Below are positions 54,207-64,000 of a DNA stretch of 64,000 nt, one piece after another. A program made the translations under genes and the position numbers. Under the pieces are notes generated by a model. The model had not been told where the DNA came from. It was given only the letters and a program-made list of their open reading frames with translations, and made no database searches. Each line of letters begins with the position of its first letter. The first letter of the stretch is position 1. Origin of the DNA: Heligmosomoides polygyrus polygyrus (lineage: Eukaryota; Nematoda; Chromadorea; Rhabditida; Heligmosomidae); assembly GCA_947396885.1 (NCBI GenBank), contig OX377205.1, positions 58,314,969 through 58,378,968 on the forward strand, in the 5' to 3' direction.

Positions 54207-57200
54207 AACAGAATATTTATTGAGCCAAAAGTGGTGCAAAACAAGTTGAACACAAAATGCACTGCAAAAGTTGGCTCTTCAAACACTAGCAAAAGTGAGG
54301 AGCTGTTATCGTACCAAAAGAGATACAAAATTATTTGATCACAAAATATTGCTGCAAAAGATTTCTTTTGAAGATTTGCAGGAAAGGATTTCTTCCATTA
54401 GTACCGCAAAAAGTGTTTTGTTTTTCAAAGAAACTAGCAGTTGACTCACTGAAAAAAGGTACTTTATCAAAATATACCTGATTCGTTTGTAAATTAACTT
54501 GCAGTTAATTTTTTTATGTTCTGTATGTTTAAGGAAGTTTTTGACCTGTTGTTAAACATTTTCTAAGAATGTGAATCGAAGATCGCTTGCATTAAATCGT
54601 TATCTGGAATTTAGAGAAAAGAAATGTCAGAAAAAACCGTTTTGTTTGAGATGCTCTTCAAGTTTATGATTAAAATTAGCTGGGGTTGACGAAGAAACTA
54701 TTGTATTAGGCAAGCTATTCCACGTTTTTGTGGCTCTTACTAGAAAAGAGCCAAGGAACTGTTGGGAGCGAACTCTTCCTATGAATATGCGAAATTGATG
54801 ACCTCTTGTTCTTTCAGCAATATCTAAGAAATCGAATATTTCTCTTTTATCAATATCAGAACAGTCAGAGAGTCTTCAATACGAAATTTTGATCATACAA
54901 AATTCTTCTCATTTTAAGTGAGTTTTCACCAAGCGTTGCAAGTCGTTCTTTGTAGCTGACATGATACAAACCGTGTCTTGAGGAAATTGCGTTGGTGAAT
55001 TTTTTCTGCACTTTTTCGATTTTTCATTGTAAGCAATCTTAGTAGGCGACCATAGTGGTGTACAATATTCTAAAAGTGGTCTTACATACGTGGCAAAAAG
55101 CTTGAAAAGTATAGACATACTGTGAGTTTGAAAAGCACGTAAAATGCGGTTGGATCTTATATGCCGTAGTTATTGCTTCATCAATATAGTCTTCAAAACA
55201 AAGTGAATTGGAGTATTTGATGCCGCACAGGAGTATGTCTCGCACAAATTTTGTGTTCCTTAAAATTTTATTTCCTAAGAAAAAAATGTTTAGGATGAGA
55301 GTTGCCGATGCACATGACCAAAGTTTTTTCGTGTGAGATGTCGAGCATCCACTTCATAGACCATGCGTGAACAGCATCTAAACCTTGCTGAAGTGCATTA
55401 GAATTATTAATGGTATAGACTTCGGAATCGTCAGCATATATGGAACACGATACGCCGAGAGGAAGGCAATTAGGTAAGTCAGATGTAGAGCAGAAACAAG
55501 AAACAAGCATGTTCCTTGAGGAACCCCGCTCAAAGTCTCATAGGTATTCGAAACAGCATCGTTAACCATAACCATTTGAGTTCTCCCAGTAAGAAATGAT
55601 TGCAAAAACCTTAAAAGGCACCCTTCAATGCCGTAGGCCTGGAGTTTTGAAAGCAGAAGACTAAGGTTGATAGAGTCAAAGGCTTTTGCGTAATCAAAAT
55701 AACGTGCGGTAATGTAGCCTCTGGTATCTATTATCCTTTGCCAAGCAGGGATAGTTGAAATAAGCGCTGTAATAGTAGATTTCTTTTGAATAAACCATGT
55801 TGAAAATTCGTGATGAGATTGTTTGTTTTCGTGTAATTGTAAATCTGTTCGCGTGCAATTGTTTCGAGAACTTTACTAGTTGAAGAGGTCAGACAAATGG
55901 GTCTGTCTTTTTGAAGTCAGTTTTGTCATCTTTTTTGAATATAGGTTTAACGATACTTTTTCTCCACAATGAAGGAACTTCACCATGAAGTGGAAACCAA
56001 TTAAATAAAGGCGTTAGTACAGGAGTTAATCCAACAGCTGCTTTTTTAAGGAAGATATATGGAATATCATCAGGTGAGGTGGAGTTTCGAGCAGATAAGC
56101 TAGTTAATGTTCTGTATACTAGATCACTGTTAATATCAAGGAAATCCAGTTTTGATGAGGTAAATTTTGGGCAATAGTAGCTCACATCCGGATGTTTTTT
56201 GTAAACTGATTCAAAGCATGAAGCAAACACGTTTGCCTTTTCAAGATCGGATTTACAAAGTTCACCGTTCTCATTGAAAATTGAAAGAATGTTGTTTTTT
56301 GACTTTAGCCTACTGTTAACGAAGTGATAAAAAGCTTTTGGATTCTTTGAATCAGCTATCTTTTCTTCTCTTTTTAGGCTAAGGCAGGCCAGCTTTCTTT
56401 TGAGTTTTCTTGACAAACTATTGTATTTCTGGATACCAACAGTTAGTCGAACCTTGTACAATTTCTTTACTTTAAGAGCAAGTTTTCTTATTCTTCCTAG
56501 ATGGCGAGATTCCTTATCGTTGGCATGCTTCAATGGAATGTATTCTCTGATAAGACTATGACAGTGTTGCAAGTAGATAGCGTAACACCGATCTGCTGAT
56601 TCACATTGGGAAATAAGGTTGCGCCAGTTGGTTTGTAAAAGATTTTCACAAATGGCAGGGTAGTCCCCATTCTTGCAGTCATAGTATGCGCGGCTCGAGT
56701 GTTTTTTAAAGCTATTCAAATTAATTTTAAAAGAAACCGCGTTGCGATCAGAGGTAGAGAAAGGAGCAATGGTTTTCACTTCGTGAACGAAATCGCTGTG
56801 ATTAGTTAGAACTAGGTCTAGTATGTTGCATCCTAAAGTAGAAATATTAACCAGTTGAGAGAGAGCATACTCATTACAGAATTGCTGAAACTCGCGAGGT
56901 GATCCATAAATCTTTCTTGTACTGGTAGGTTGAGACCAATCAATCGTAGGAAAATTCATATCTCCTACAATTATACAGTTAACACCCTCATCAAGGATAT
57001 CAGCAACAGACGTTAAAGTTTCGTGAAACGCTAAAGAATCGCAAACGGGGCTTCGGTAAATAAGTATGAAATACGTAACATCTTGTTCATTGTTAACAAC
57101 TAGGGTTAGGCATTGGCAGTAAGGAGTGAAGTTTCGTGAGCAAAGCAGATGATGGGATAAATTATTATGTGCCAGAGCTACAACACCTCCACCACTCATC

Positions 57201-57375
57201 GTACCTTCGCGGTCGCACCTGTAAATGTTATAGAATGGATTCGGGCATAATGGGGCATCATGTACAAGGTCAGGATTACACCAAGATTCTGTAATAAAGA
57301 CAATTACTGGAGCGTAGGAAAGAATATAGTGTAAATCAGGAATCTTATTATACAAGTGCTCCGACACGCCTAAGT
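54207..57375 (-). pseudogene. CR1/jockey-type LINE, 5'-truncated
   Basis: From 57375 to about 54900 on the minus strand: endonuclease (VIVFITESWCNPD, GGGVVALAHN, IIVGDMNFPTIDW, FSTSDRNAV), then RT N-terminal part (STSPDDIPYIFLKKAA, LTPLFNWF, WRKSIVKPIFKKDDKTD). A frameshift near 55890 is followed by FLTGRTQMVMVNDAVSNTYE and SGVPQGT, then SIYADDSEVYTI (active site), WMLDISHEKTLVM, and TYVRPLLEYCTPLWSP. The 542-codon frame (57517-55889) starts in flanking DNA; the LINE begins near LGVSEHLYNK. The 3' end has AATAAA on the minus strand (about 54213). At least two frameshifts and a short deletion at the C-terminus. The LINE copies RNA at a nicked target. Confidence 0.92.
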
Positions 57376-57436
57376 TATCACCTTTCAAATAGTGTATCTT
57401 TTCATTTTTTGAGACACGTTGTATTTGTGAACATAA
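57376..57436. mobile_element. MITE right end beyond LINE
   Basis: TTATCACCTTTCAAATAGTG, then TTTTTTGAGACACGTTG, match 29665-29710 (TTACCACCTTTCAATCAGTG, then TTTTTTTGAGACACC). Confidence 0.65.
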
Positions 57437-57880
57437 ATTTCGTAATTGAATTCTGCGTAGAATGCTGGCTTGGAGACACGTCCCCAACGGTGTGATACAC
57501 ACAAATTTTTTCTTCAAAAAAGAGAGCCTATAGAAGGTATTTAGACGACGTAGTTGAATTCTGTGTGAAATTTTGTCCTAAGGATATACCTTTCACAGCT
57601 TCGTCGCAGCTTCGCGAAGAGTCATTTTTCAGTTTCCAATCTGAAGAATATCGCATCAACGGGAGTATTGATAAGCATGAGGTGGAGCTTAGATAGAGCT
57701 CGAAATTCTGATCTAGAGCTGTGTTTGTTTCACACCAGGGTGTATCTTTACACTGGTTTTGTAACCTCTCTGAACATCCTATTGATTGCAGTCCCAGCAA
57801 ATCTGGTCGACCTGTGACTCCGCTCGATCGTCGAGCCGTCGTCGTGGGACCGCCGACGACGGCCTTCGTCGGGCCGTAGA
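57437..57880 (-). repeat. Right arm of 5.2-kb inverted repeat (P5)
   Basis: Inverse of 52703-53121; includes a few short indels relative to it. Between the arms lie satellite, MITE and LINE, all presumably inserted later. Confidence 0.85.
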
Positions 57881-57974
57881 CATCGCTGTGTTGTATAGAA
57901 ATAGGTGTCCCTCTGCAAATCGGAAACGATGAAAGTGGAAGTCCATTGACGATCTCCTGTGACGTTTCACGGTG

Positions 57975-58034
57975 ATATGGTGTTGCAAAACTAGGTGGAA
58001 CCCCATATGGTGTTGCAAAACTAGGTGGAACCCC
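57975..58034. repeat. 30-bp direct duplication
   Basis: ATATGGTGTTGCAAAACTAG + GTGGAACCCC is repeated once, exactly in phase (GVPPSFATPY twice on the minus strand). Confidence 0.85.
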
Positions 58035-58098
58035 ATTAACTGTCGTCCTGCTGATTATGGAACCCCGTGGTTCCATAATCAGCAGGACGACAGTTAAT
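58035..58098. repeat. Perfect hairpin, 30-bp arms, 4-nt loop
   Basis: ATTAACTGTCGTCCTGCTGA continues to GGAACC at 58064. CCGT follows, then the exact inverse to 58098. A snap-back copy like the one at 50844-50913. Confidence 0.9.
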
Positions 58099-58264
58099 GT
58101 TTCCGTTCTACCGCATACCACAACGCGACCAGAGATCATTAAGAGATCTTCGTTTTCTCTTTTCCGAAAAGTTCCGCCGGACGATATATGCGTTCCAGAA
58201 ACACTACGAGCGCAACTCCTCTCGTTCACGCCTTTCGCGTTCAGCCGTTGTGTGGTGTTCTAAT

Positions 58265-59228
58265 GAAATCCCATGACTGCTCTTGTCCAGGGAATGTCGG
58301 CGAAGTAGATTACCTGAGCGGTGCCTCCAAGTTTGAACGACGTCGTCCATTGTTCGGGTTTCCGTAATCCTCAGACTTCGACGAAGCTACCATTTGCTTC
58401 ACTGGTGAACTAACACTGTAAGCGAGCGCTCGGAATGCGTGTGTTCTTCAGTTTTATATTTTTCTTTTTCTCTAGTTTTGGTCATTTTTGAGTTTGAAGC
58501 GTCTATTGTTGAGTTTCTGAGTCAAGAGTTTATCTACTGTTCTTTAATGTATTAGCGCGGCCTTCGGTGCATAAATAAATAAACAACACTAGCAAAGCCG
58601 AGAGTGCAACCTAGTCCCGAGAATCTTAGCCAATTGGGGTTCATTACGACATCCTATGGTATATCATAATGAACCACAGTTGGGCAAGAACGTCTGCTAT
58701 CTCTGACCAAGAACTACCTAAAGTGTAGGTCTGCATCTGCGTTATATGTGTATTGGCAGAATCGCCTCGCTTTCAGAAGTAGTGAAATGCATGTATCTCG
58801 ATCCGAGTTCAACTTTGACCAGAGTTATGGACCGTGAAAGCTGAACCACTGAAGCGGAGTGGTGCCACTCGCAAGAAGGCAGATATCTTGTCACTCCTGA
58901 ATTAATTGTTTTCGTGTGGTGGACTTCCTAATGCGAAGGAGAGTGCCCGAGGTCCTTTCCAACTGCCCTTTTCAACCGAAATGTGGTGCTTGCGACACCT
59001 CGTTTGATTCCTAAAGATTGACTCTCCTGGTATGCGCCAGCACAAGGCACTGGTGCATATCACGTCATCATCCTCCAGAGTTTGCCACGTTCGCCACGCA
59101 TGTCCCGGCAAGGTCGCTCCCACCAGAGCAACTCGTCGGAAATCGTGAAGCGAGCATTTGTTCAGAGCTATGTCACGTCGTTGTCGCGGCCGACGCCGCG
59201 CACACGCTGGGTAAGCGCTGATTCCAGG
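58265..59228. other. Unassigned region
   Basis: Contains AATAAATAAATAAAC near 58571 and a minus frame at 58902-59327 without domain. No gene or repeat recognised. Confidence 0.3.
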
Positions 59229-59365
59229 GGCCAGATTCACCGACCACTTACCGCTCTCTAACGGTGAAAATACCGCCAAACCCCCTGATATGACATTCAT
59301 CAGCATCAGGTATGGTGGTATTTTCACCGTTAGAGGGCTGTAAGCGGTTGGTAAGTCTGGCCCTA
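59229..59365. mobile_element. MITE, GGGCCAGATTCA family, copy 2
   Basis: GGGGCCAGATTCACCGACCA, then CTCTAACGGTGAAAATACC, and the inverse GGTATTTTCACCGTTAGAG with AAGTCTGGCCC. Inverted repeats of about 55 bp fill most of the 137 bp. Confidence 0.8.
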
Positions 59366-59372
59366 GGAGCCA

Positions 59373-59543
59373 GATTCATCAGCCGGTTACCGCCCTCTAA
59401 CGGTGAAAATATCGCCAAACCTACTGACACCGCGATTCATACGGTGTGGTAAATTTGGGGTCAAGCTCTCTGTATCGGTTACTAAGCCAGGAAAGATGAA
59501 TCCGCGGTGAGATGATACCGGCGCTATCGCTGATGAATCTGGC
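59373..59543. mobile_element. MITE, GGGCCAGATTCA family, copy 3
   Basis: GGAGCCAGATTCATCAGC and the inverse GCTGATGAATCTGGCCC bound about 170 bp. The left half is like copy 2 (CCTCTAACGGTGAAAATATC). It lies directly beside copy 2. Confidence 0.75.
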
Positions 59544-59696
59544 CCAGGAGGTTTCCTTCTGTTATCTCGGACCGGCCGGAATTCGCTAGGCATTAGAACA
59601 AGGTCCTAGAACCTCCGAAAACTCGTCCGTACTTATTTTTTACGTACGTTCAGAGGCGAGTGAGACAGGTTGGTGGACTTCAAGCTCTCGCCTCCC
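59544..59696. other. Short spacer
   Basis: Nothing recognised. Confidence 0.4.
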
Positions 59697-59699
59697 TTA

Positions 59700-59829
59700 G
59701 GGCCTGTTCATACTTTGCGACGGGAGCAATAGGTCGGCCAGGCACATTATACGTATCGTTACGTATCGTTTTTTTGCTGGGCGATGGCTCGGCGACCAAT
59801 CGCTCCCGTTGCGAAGTATGAACATGCGC
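59700..59829. mobile_element. 130-bp MITE with TTA target duplication
   Basis: TTA (59697-99; 59830-32) flanks ends GGGCCTGTTCATACTTTGCG and, inverted, CGAAGTATGAACATGCGC. The inside has two tandem TACGTATCGTT. PIF/Harbinger-like by duplication. Confidence 0.8.
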
Positions 59830-59832
59830 TTA

Positions 59833-60470
59833 GCACTGACGTAGAGATGATACACAAAGTGGTCGTACTTCTTGTCAGTGTTGTCCATGACGGTATCTTC
59901 CCAGAGGCCGGTAAGACGGCCGTAAAATGTGCCAGCTGATGGTTGTTCTGGGACCCATCCAGCTTATTGTTGTGTTTTATTGTTGCGCATTCAACCCACG
60001 TATCTCTGGCGCCTTGGAAAACGCCTGAGAAATTGATGCCATCAGTCTCCATTTGGATTGGCCTGCCGCAGATTTAACAACTAGGCTGCAATAATCTTGC
60101 CTCAACGTTTTATAAGTCACCTTTTGGTATTTAACCAGATTCGCTCCTCAGCAGCTAAAACTGACACTCTTACTTCTTTGAAATTTTCCTCCATTTTATG
60201 AAAAATTATTTTCATGCGATGTTCTCCACCTGGTACGGCTATACTGCCCTCCTTATGGTTGAATTGAAATCCCTTGAAACCAATAAGTTAGAATTTCGAA
60301 CAACGGAAAATAAAAGAAAGAAACGAATTGGTTAAAACCTAAATGTGGTCTCAAATGGTTCTACAACTCTTGATGAATAACATACGGGAAATATCACCAA
60401 TTCCACATTTTAGAATTAGCCCAGGTTGCAACATATTCGGGGTAAGTGCTGAGAAATTTTTAATAACCAG
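59833..60470. other. Unassigned region
   Basis: No recognisable coding or repeat. Confidence 0.3.
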
Positions 60471-60474
60471 ATGT

Positions 60475-61340
60475 TCAGCGGCCTACTGGCCGTCCAACGT
60501 CTGGTTGGGGCTTCGCCCCAAATCCGGAGAATGGAACACCCCGACCGTCTTCTTGTCCTCTTTAGGCCTTTCCTCATTCATTAGAGTAGAAGACCGGTAT
60601 TGCTATATAGAATATATAGCGGGTTACGGTAGGACAGAATCTTCAAAACTGCTCCTATGGGGCCTACCCACCCTCTATCGCACCTCCGCGTTTCATTCTC
60701 TGAAGTACTCGTGGCGTACATGGCGAGGAACACATAGAGAGCCTTACTCCGAAGTGCTTATTCTGCGGAAACACAAATGAAATCAATTGGTATTGGTAGA
60801 CCGTTCGATGCAGTTCACAGTCCGACGGGAATAACATTACTCCGATTCCTTCACTCATTCTCGCCACCCACTCCACCGATACCCTTTTACCCATGTGCCG
60901 GCAGAAAACGGAAGTGAGAATCAAGTTGCGCACCCTCGTTGTTACCCGAAGCTTTTAAAAAGCCATCTGAAAATCTCACGGATGCTGTGCAAAGTCTTGT
61001 CTGTGGCACGTCTTCTGGACCCGGATAGACATTGGATAACGTCTGTAACACATTTGCTGAGTCCGGACGCATATGTCACGACATCTACGACACGTCTTTT
61101 GCACCTCGACACACGTGGCACGACGTCTGTAGCACGTCTTCTGACGTCACGTTCGACAACACTGAGAGAAAATACTGCTCCCCTTATTGGTCCCTTCCAC
61201 TGATCGGTTTACTAGTCCCCTTTACTGGTCTCCCTTTAATGGTTCTATTACTGGACCCTTTACTGAACCCCCTTTAATGGTCTTCCCTTTATTGGCTCCC
61301 TTACTGGTCCCCTCTTGACTGGTAATTCATATACTTGTGC
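60475..61340. repeat. Long dispersed repeat, shared with 34960-36000
   Basis: CGGCCTACTGGCCGTCC, GTCTGGTTGGGGCTTCGCCCC without the last base, CTTTAGGCC, AGAAGACCGG and CCATGTGCCGGCA align in order with 34960-35390. From 61000 the ~55-bp CACGTCTTCTG/CGTGGCACGACGTCTG repeat is present as in 35630-35990. The end CTGGTCCC/TGGTCTCCC runs are shared too. Confidence 0.65.
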
Positions 61341-61344
61341 TTTT

Positions 61345-61620
61345 CCAAAAATTTTCGAATGAACGAATAATCGAATAACCTCATTTTTCGAAAATTCGAA
61401 TGAACGAGTAATCGAATAACCCCAATTTTTCAGTAATTCGAATTTCCGAATAATCGAATAACCCCATTTTTCGTTTATTCGAATTTCCGAATAATCGAAT
61501 AACCCCATTTTTCGCTTATTCGAATTTCCGAATAATCGAATAACCCAATTTTTCAGTTATTCGAACGAACGAATAATCGAATATTCGAATAAATCGAATA
61601 ATCGAATAAACTGCACACAT
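61345..61620. repeat. 41-bp minisatellite of TTCGAAT type
   Basis: Units ATTCGAATTTCCGAATAATC + GAATAACCCC + ATTTTTCGTTT repeat about six times, with variants. Related in words to 8476-8690 and 29755-29875. Confidence 0.85.
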
Positions 61621-61639
61621 AATAAGGACGCTGAGATTT

Positions 61640-61770
61640 TTCGTTTAACTAAGACGTCGTCCAACGTGGGTCGAGGTTCAATAGATAGGCCGAAAACGTC
61701 ATCCAACGTTGGTTGGGTTCAGCTGACGTGCCGAAGACGTCGTCCAACGTGCTTGGCAATTTGGAAGAGT
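61640..61770. repeat. GACGTCGTCCAACGTG repeat
   Basis: GACGTCGTCCAACGTGGGTCG, ACGTCATCCAACGTTGGTTG and GACGTCGTCCAACGTGCTTG are the inverse of the repeat inside 35630-35990 and 61000-61170. Confidence 0.7.
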
Positions 61771-61809
61771 AAGCGAGACCCGTAAAAGAGGAACCACTAA
61801 CCGCGGAAC

Positions 61810-62370
61810 GGCTTCAGCTTCCCATGGAACTTCGGACAGATACCTATGTCTTGTGAAAGAGGTCGAAACGCTGATTACAAATATTTAGACCAAATTTGCC
61901 AAATGGATATCATAAGCAAGTTCTAGCTGGCCAAAGTCTGCGGACTGTGTGCCGCGCGCGTTGATGCAGCGTGGACGCAGTGTTGCGTAATCAGCATTGT
62001 CGTTAGCGGCTTGGCCAGTGGCCACCTTAAGGCCCCCACACACTTCTGCGGCAATGCCGCGGCCCTATGCTTAACCATAGGGCAGAGACTCAGAGCTCGC
62101 CGCCGCGGCGTCCATGCCCTATCCTTAACCATAGCGGCGAGCGGCGTTGCCGCAGAAGTGTGTGGGGCCTTTAGGCGGAGGCGCAGTAGAAGTGTTCTCG
62201 CTTCACAGAAAGTGATCTTGGGTTCGATTCGACACCAGTGTTATTGCGTTTTGCGATTTATCGTTAGTGAGACCTTTTATTGCGATTTCCAACACATTTT
62301 TGAACAAAAGCATGCCAACAGATGTCATTTACGTTCATCGAGCTCCTTGTAAGTGGAAAGGTGAGCATTT
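61810..62370 (+). mobile_element. tRNA-related dispersed repeat, copy 2, with nested MITE
   Basis: Same order as 47020-47440. The tRNA-like part GGCGGAGGCGCAGTAGAAGTG, then GGGTTCGATTCG, is better preserved here. A 141-bp MITE is inserted at 62030-62170, just before the tRNA-like part. Confidence 0.7.
62030..62170. mobile_element. 141-bp MITE with TTA duplication, nested in SINE-like repeat
   Basis: TTA (62027-29, 62171-73) flanks AGGCCCCCACACACTTCTGC and the inverse GCAGAAGTGTGTGGGGCCT. The inside has two CCCTATGCTTAACCATAG/CCCTATCCTTAACCATAG copies. The homologous repeat at 47020-47440 lacks it. Confidence 0.85.
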
Positions 62371-62454
62371 CTGATTTCCCGGTTAAGCAAGCCAAAAACT
62401 GTATTCATTCGACGCGCGAGAAAATCACGCGTGTCGTGAAGGGGTTAACCCGCC

Positions 62455-62720
62455 ATAAGAAACCGAATATTCAGAAACCGATGTCTGATTCGTGATGACC
62501 AACCCAATCCGTATCGAAGTATGAATAACTATTTTTTCGACCTCGGTAGTACAGTGCATGGGCCCTTTTTGATTTTACAACAGCCAAGTTGTTTTAGGAT
62601 GAAGAGGTGTTGTAGACAAATTATATTCTTTACACGAATGGAATCAAGAATGTACTAACCAACTGGTAAGTATAGCTAACGATACAACAGCCTTCAGCAG
62701 TGATGGAGGAATGCAAAAAA
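62455..62720 (-). repeat. Dispersed repeat, inverse of 48105-48290
   Basis: Inverse blocks as listed for 48105-48290, with about 110 bp extra between the second and third block. Confidence 0.65.
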
Positions 62721-62724
62721 CTTG

Positions 62725-63090
62725 TGCTTTACAGCGAGTGAAAGGTTTTCATCGAGAGGTCAATATCGATCGATATTGTTGATTGTAGCTTGAAAGTGAC
62801 GTTTCTTTGTTTGTATGTCGATGGCAGTTAAGCAGTCCGTCCCTGACGTAGCGACCCCGTGTGGAAAAAATTTTCTGTTCAACTTAGCACTATTAGATTG
62901 GTGCCAAAGGAGTGCAGGTTTTCTGTCTTATTGGATTCAACACAATTTTTCAATAAAGTAAGACTTTTCATAAGGTATTATACATTGTTGGAAAACTCAT
63001 TATATGCGATTTCTATGTATGTATATGGAATTTAGTTTAAATCGCGTATTAAAAAAATAATTTGGTTTTTATTTTCCGATGCCTAAACGC
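62725..63090. other. Unassigned, upstream of mariners
   Basis: AT-rich, includes GATCGATATTGTTGATTG and poly-A tracts. A mariner terminal repeat may lie here, but I could not fix it. Confidence 0.35.
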
Positions 63091-63094
63091 GATT

Positions 63095-63535
63095 TTCGTC
63101 AGATTTACTTCTGCGAGTTGAAACTGTGCCGGACTTCCGCTCAGACTGCTCAAAATATAAACGAAGTATGGGGCCAGAGAACCATCAACGAATGCACAGT
63201 ATGAGATGGTTCCAAAAGTTTCGTGCCGGCAACACCAGCCTCGAAGACGAACCACATGGCAGCCGTTGATAATGATCCACAGAAGGCGTCAGTCGAAGCT
63301 GGTCCGCGCAAACCACGCGAGATATTGCCGAGGAGCTTAACGGCGATCACACTACAGTTGTTCGCTATTTGAAGCAAACTGGGAAGACCAAGAAACTAAA
63401 TTGACCGAAAGTCAGAAAAATCGTCGTCTTGAGATATCGTCGGCCCATCTTTTGCCGAATGCCAACGATCCGTTTTTCGAACGGATTGTGACTTCCGATG
63501 AGAGATGGATACTTTATGATAACAGGCGCGTTTGC
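63095..63535 (+). pseudogene. Mariner transposase 1, N-terminal half, decayed
   Basis: Three frames together give SAQTAQNINEVWGQRTINE, RWFQKFRAGNTSLEDEPHG, RDIAEELNGDHTTVVRYLKQ, KLTESQKNRRLEISSA and DPFFERIVTSDERWILYDNR. These are the paired HTH domains and the first catalytic Asp (TSDERW) of an irritans/Hsmar1-like mariner. It stops where a second mariner begins. At least three frameshifts and two stops. Confidence 0.88.
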
Positions 63536-63539
63536 CTAG

Positions 63540-64000
63540 CCCCTGCCCGCGTATTTTAACTTCAAATTGGGACAAGCCGTGGCCGAGACAGCCCGACAAA
63601 TTAACCAAGTGTGGGGGCCTAATAGTGATGGAGAAAGCACTGTGTGCCAGTGGTTCAGTAAATTTCGAACCAGAGACTTCAGCCTCGAAGGTGCTTTGAA
63701 ACGCCTTGGGAAGGTGAAAAAGCTCGAAAAGTGGGTGCCCCACGAGTTGAGTGATCGGCAAAAATCGTCACGTTTTGAGGATTGTTCTTCTCTACTTTTA
63801 CGCAACAAAACTGACCCGTTTCGGGATCTAATCATCACTTGTGATGAAAAGCGGATTCTGTATGATAACACGAAACGTTCCGGACAGTGGATGGACGCCG
63901 ACGAACCCCCTAGGCATTTTACAAAGGCGATCCTCCATCAAAAAAAGGGAGCGGTCACTGTGTGGTGGTCGGCGGCTGCTGTGATCCATTGCAACTTTTT
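63540..64000 (+). CDS. Mariner transposase 2, open to window edge
   Basis: A single uninterrupted frame of 153 codons runs off the right edge. It has NFKLGQAVAETARQINQVWG, STVCQWFSKFRTRDFSLEG, then LGKVKKLEKWVPHELSDRQ, SLLLRNKTDPFRDLIITCDE (first Asp), KRILYDNTKRSGQWMDADEP, ILHQKKGAVTVWWSAAAVIH. Mariner transposases cut and rejoin DNA at TA. The segment between the two HTH domains (after SLEG) is deleted. CDEKR replaces the usual CDEKW. The true start is not in this frame: a TAG at 63537 precedes it. The second and third Asp would lie beyond the window. It is a different subfamily member from mariner 1. Confidence 0.88.

Noticed and set aside
55889..57517. Single 542-codon protein including its first ~45 residues
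   Set aside because: The N-terminal ~45 codons lie in a flanking inverted repeat and MITE end; the LINE coding starts near LGVSEHLYNK.

Overview
The window looks like nuclear DNA of a nematode, most probably a clade V (strongylid or hookworm-like) species. The reasons are Tc1/mariner, RTE-type and Ty3/gypsy-like elements of nematode style, a short 63-nt intron ending in TTTTCAG, and a nicastrin-like 3' gene end. It is gene-poor and very repeat-rich. The only host gene I recognise is the last part of a nicastrin (gamma-secretase subunit) gene on the plus strand near 51.2-51.6 kb. No bacterial operons, CRISPR array, rRNA or intact tRNA gene was found. Coordinates of repeats are read by eye and may be off by a few bases. 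|| Layout. 1-2.85 kb: two related GC-rich tandem arrays (about 128-bp and 137-bp units) around a GC-rich low-complexity block that carries a TTA-flanked MITE. 3-6.5 kb: mostly unannotated, with one candidate exon and a perfect hairpin. 6.6-8.5 kb: decayed RTE retrotransposon. 9.9-10.2 kb: MITE. 10.4-15.5 kb: a 5-kb palindrome, invaded on the left arm by satellite DNA and on the right arm by a mariner. 15.7-18.7 kb: two Tc1-like elements. 19.7-24.9 kb: a 3.2-kb palindrome with 1.03-kb arms, bordered by mariner copies. 25.7-27.4 kb: a second decayed RTE. 27.7 and 47.8 kb: two copies of one tRNA-derived SINE. || 29.9-42.6 kb: colinear pieces of what looks like a single minus-strand Ty3/gypsy-like element (gag, zinc knuckle, protease, RT, integrase core, integrase GPY/F end), split by nested insertions. 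One of these is a hAT element with a perfect 8-bp target duplication; a palindromic DDE-transposase element sits inside that hAT. 43.3-45.8 kb: a 42-bp minisatellite in two opposite copies around a second hAT. 46-48.7 kb: mariner remnant, SINEs and tRNA-like repeats. 48.7-50.9 kb: third RTE, minus strand, at the upstream side of the nicastrin end. 52.2-58.1 kb: MITE, satellite, a CR1/jockey-type LINE inside a small element, all inside a 0.42-kb-arm inverted repeat. 59-62.7 kb: several MITEs and dispersed repeats. 63.1-64 kb: two mariner transposases back to back; the second is open to the window edge. || How it fits together: nearly every block is a transposon or a piece of one, and many are nested, so relative insertion order can be read. 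The most unusual structures are the multi-kb palindromes. Two of them (31998-34281 and 38435-40415) have related arms that each carry a tRNA-like module with Pol III A and B boxes, and one has a DDE transposase in its loop.
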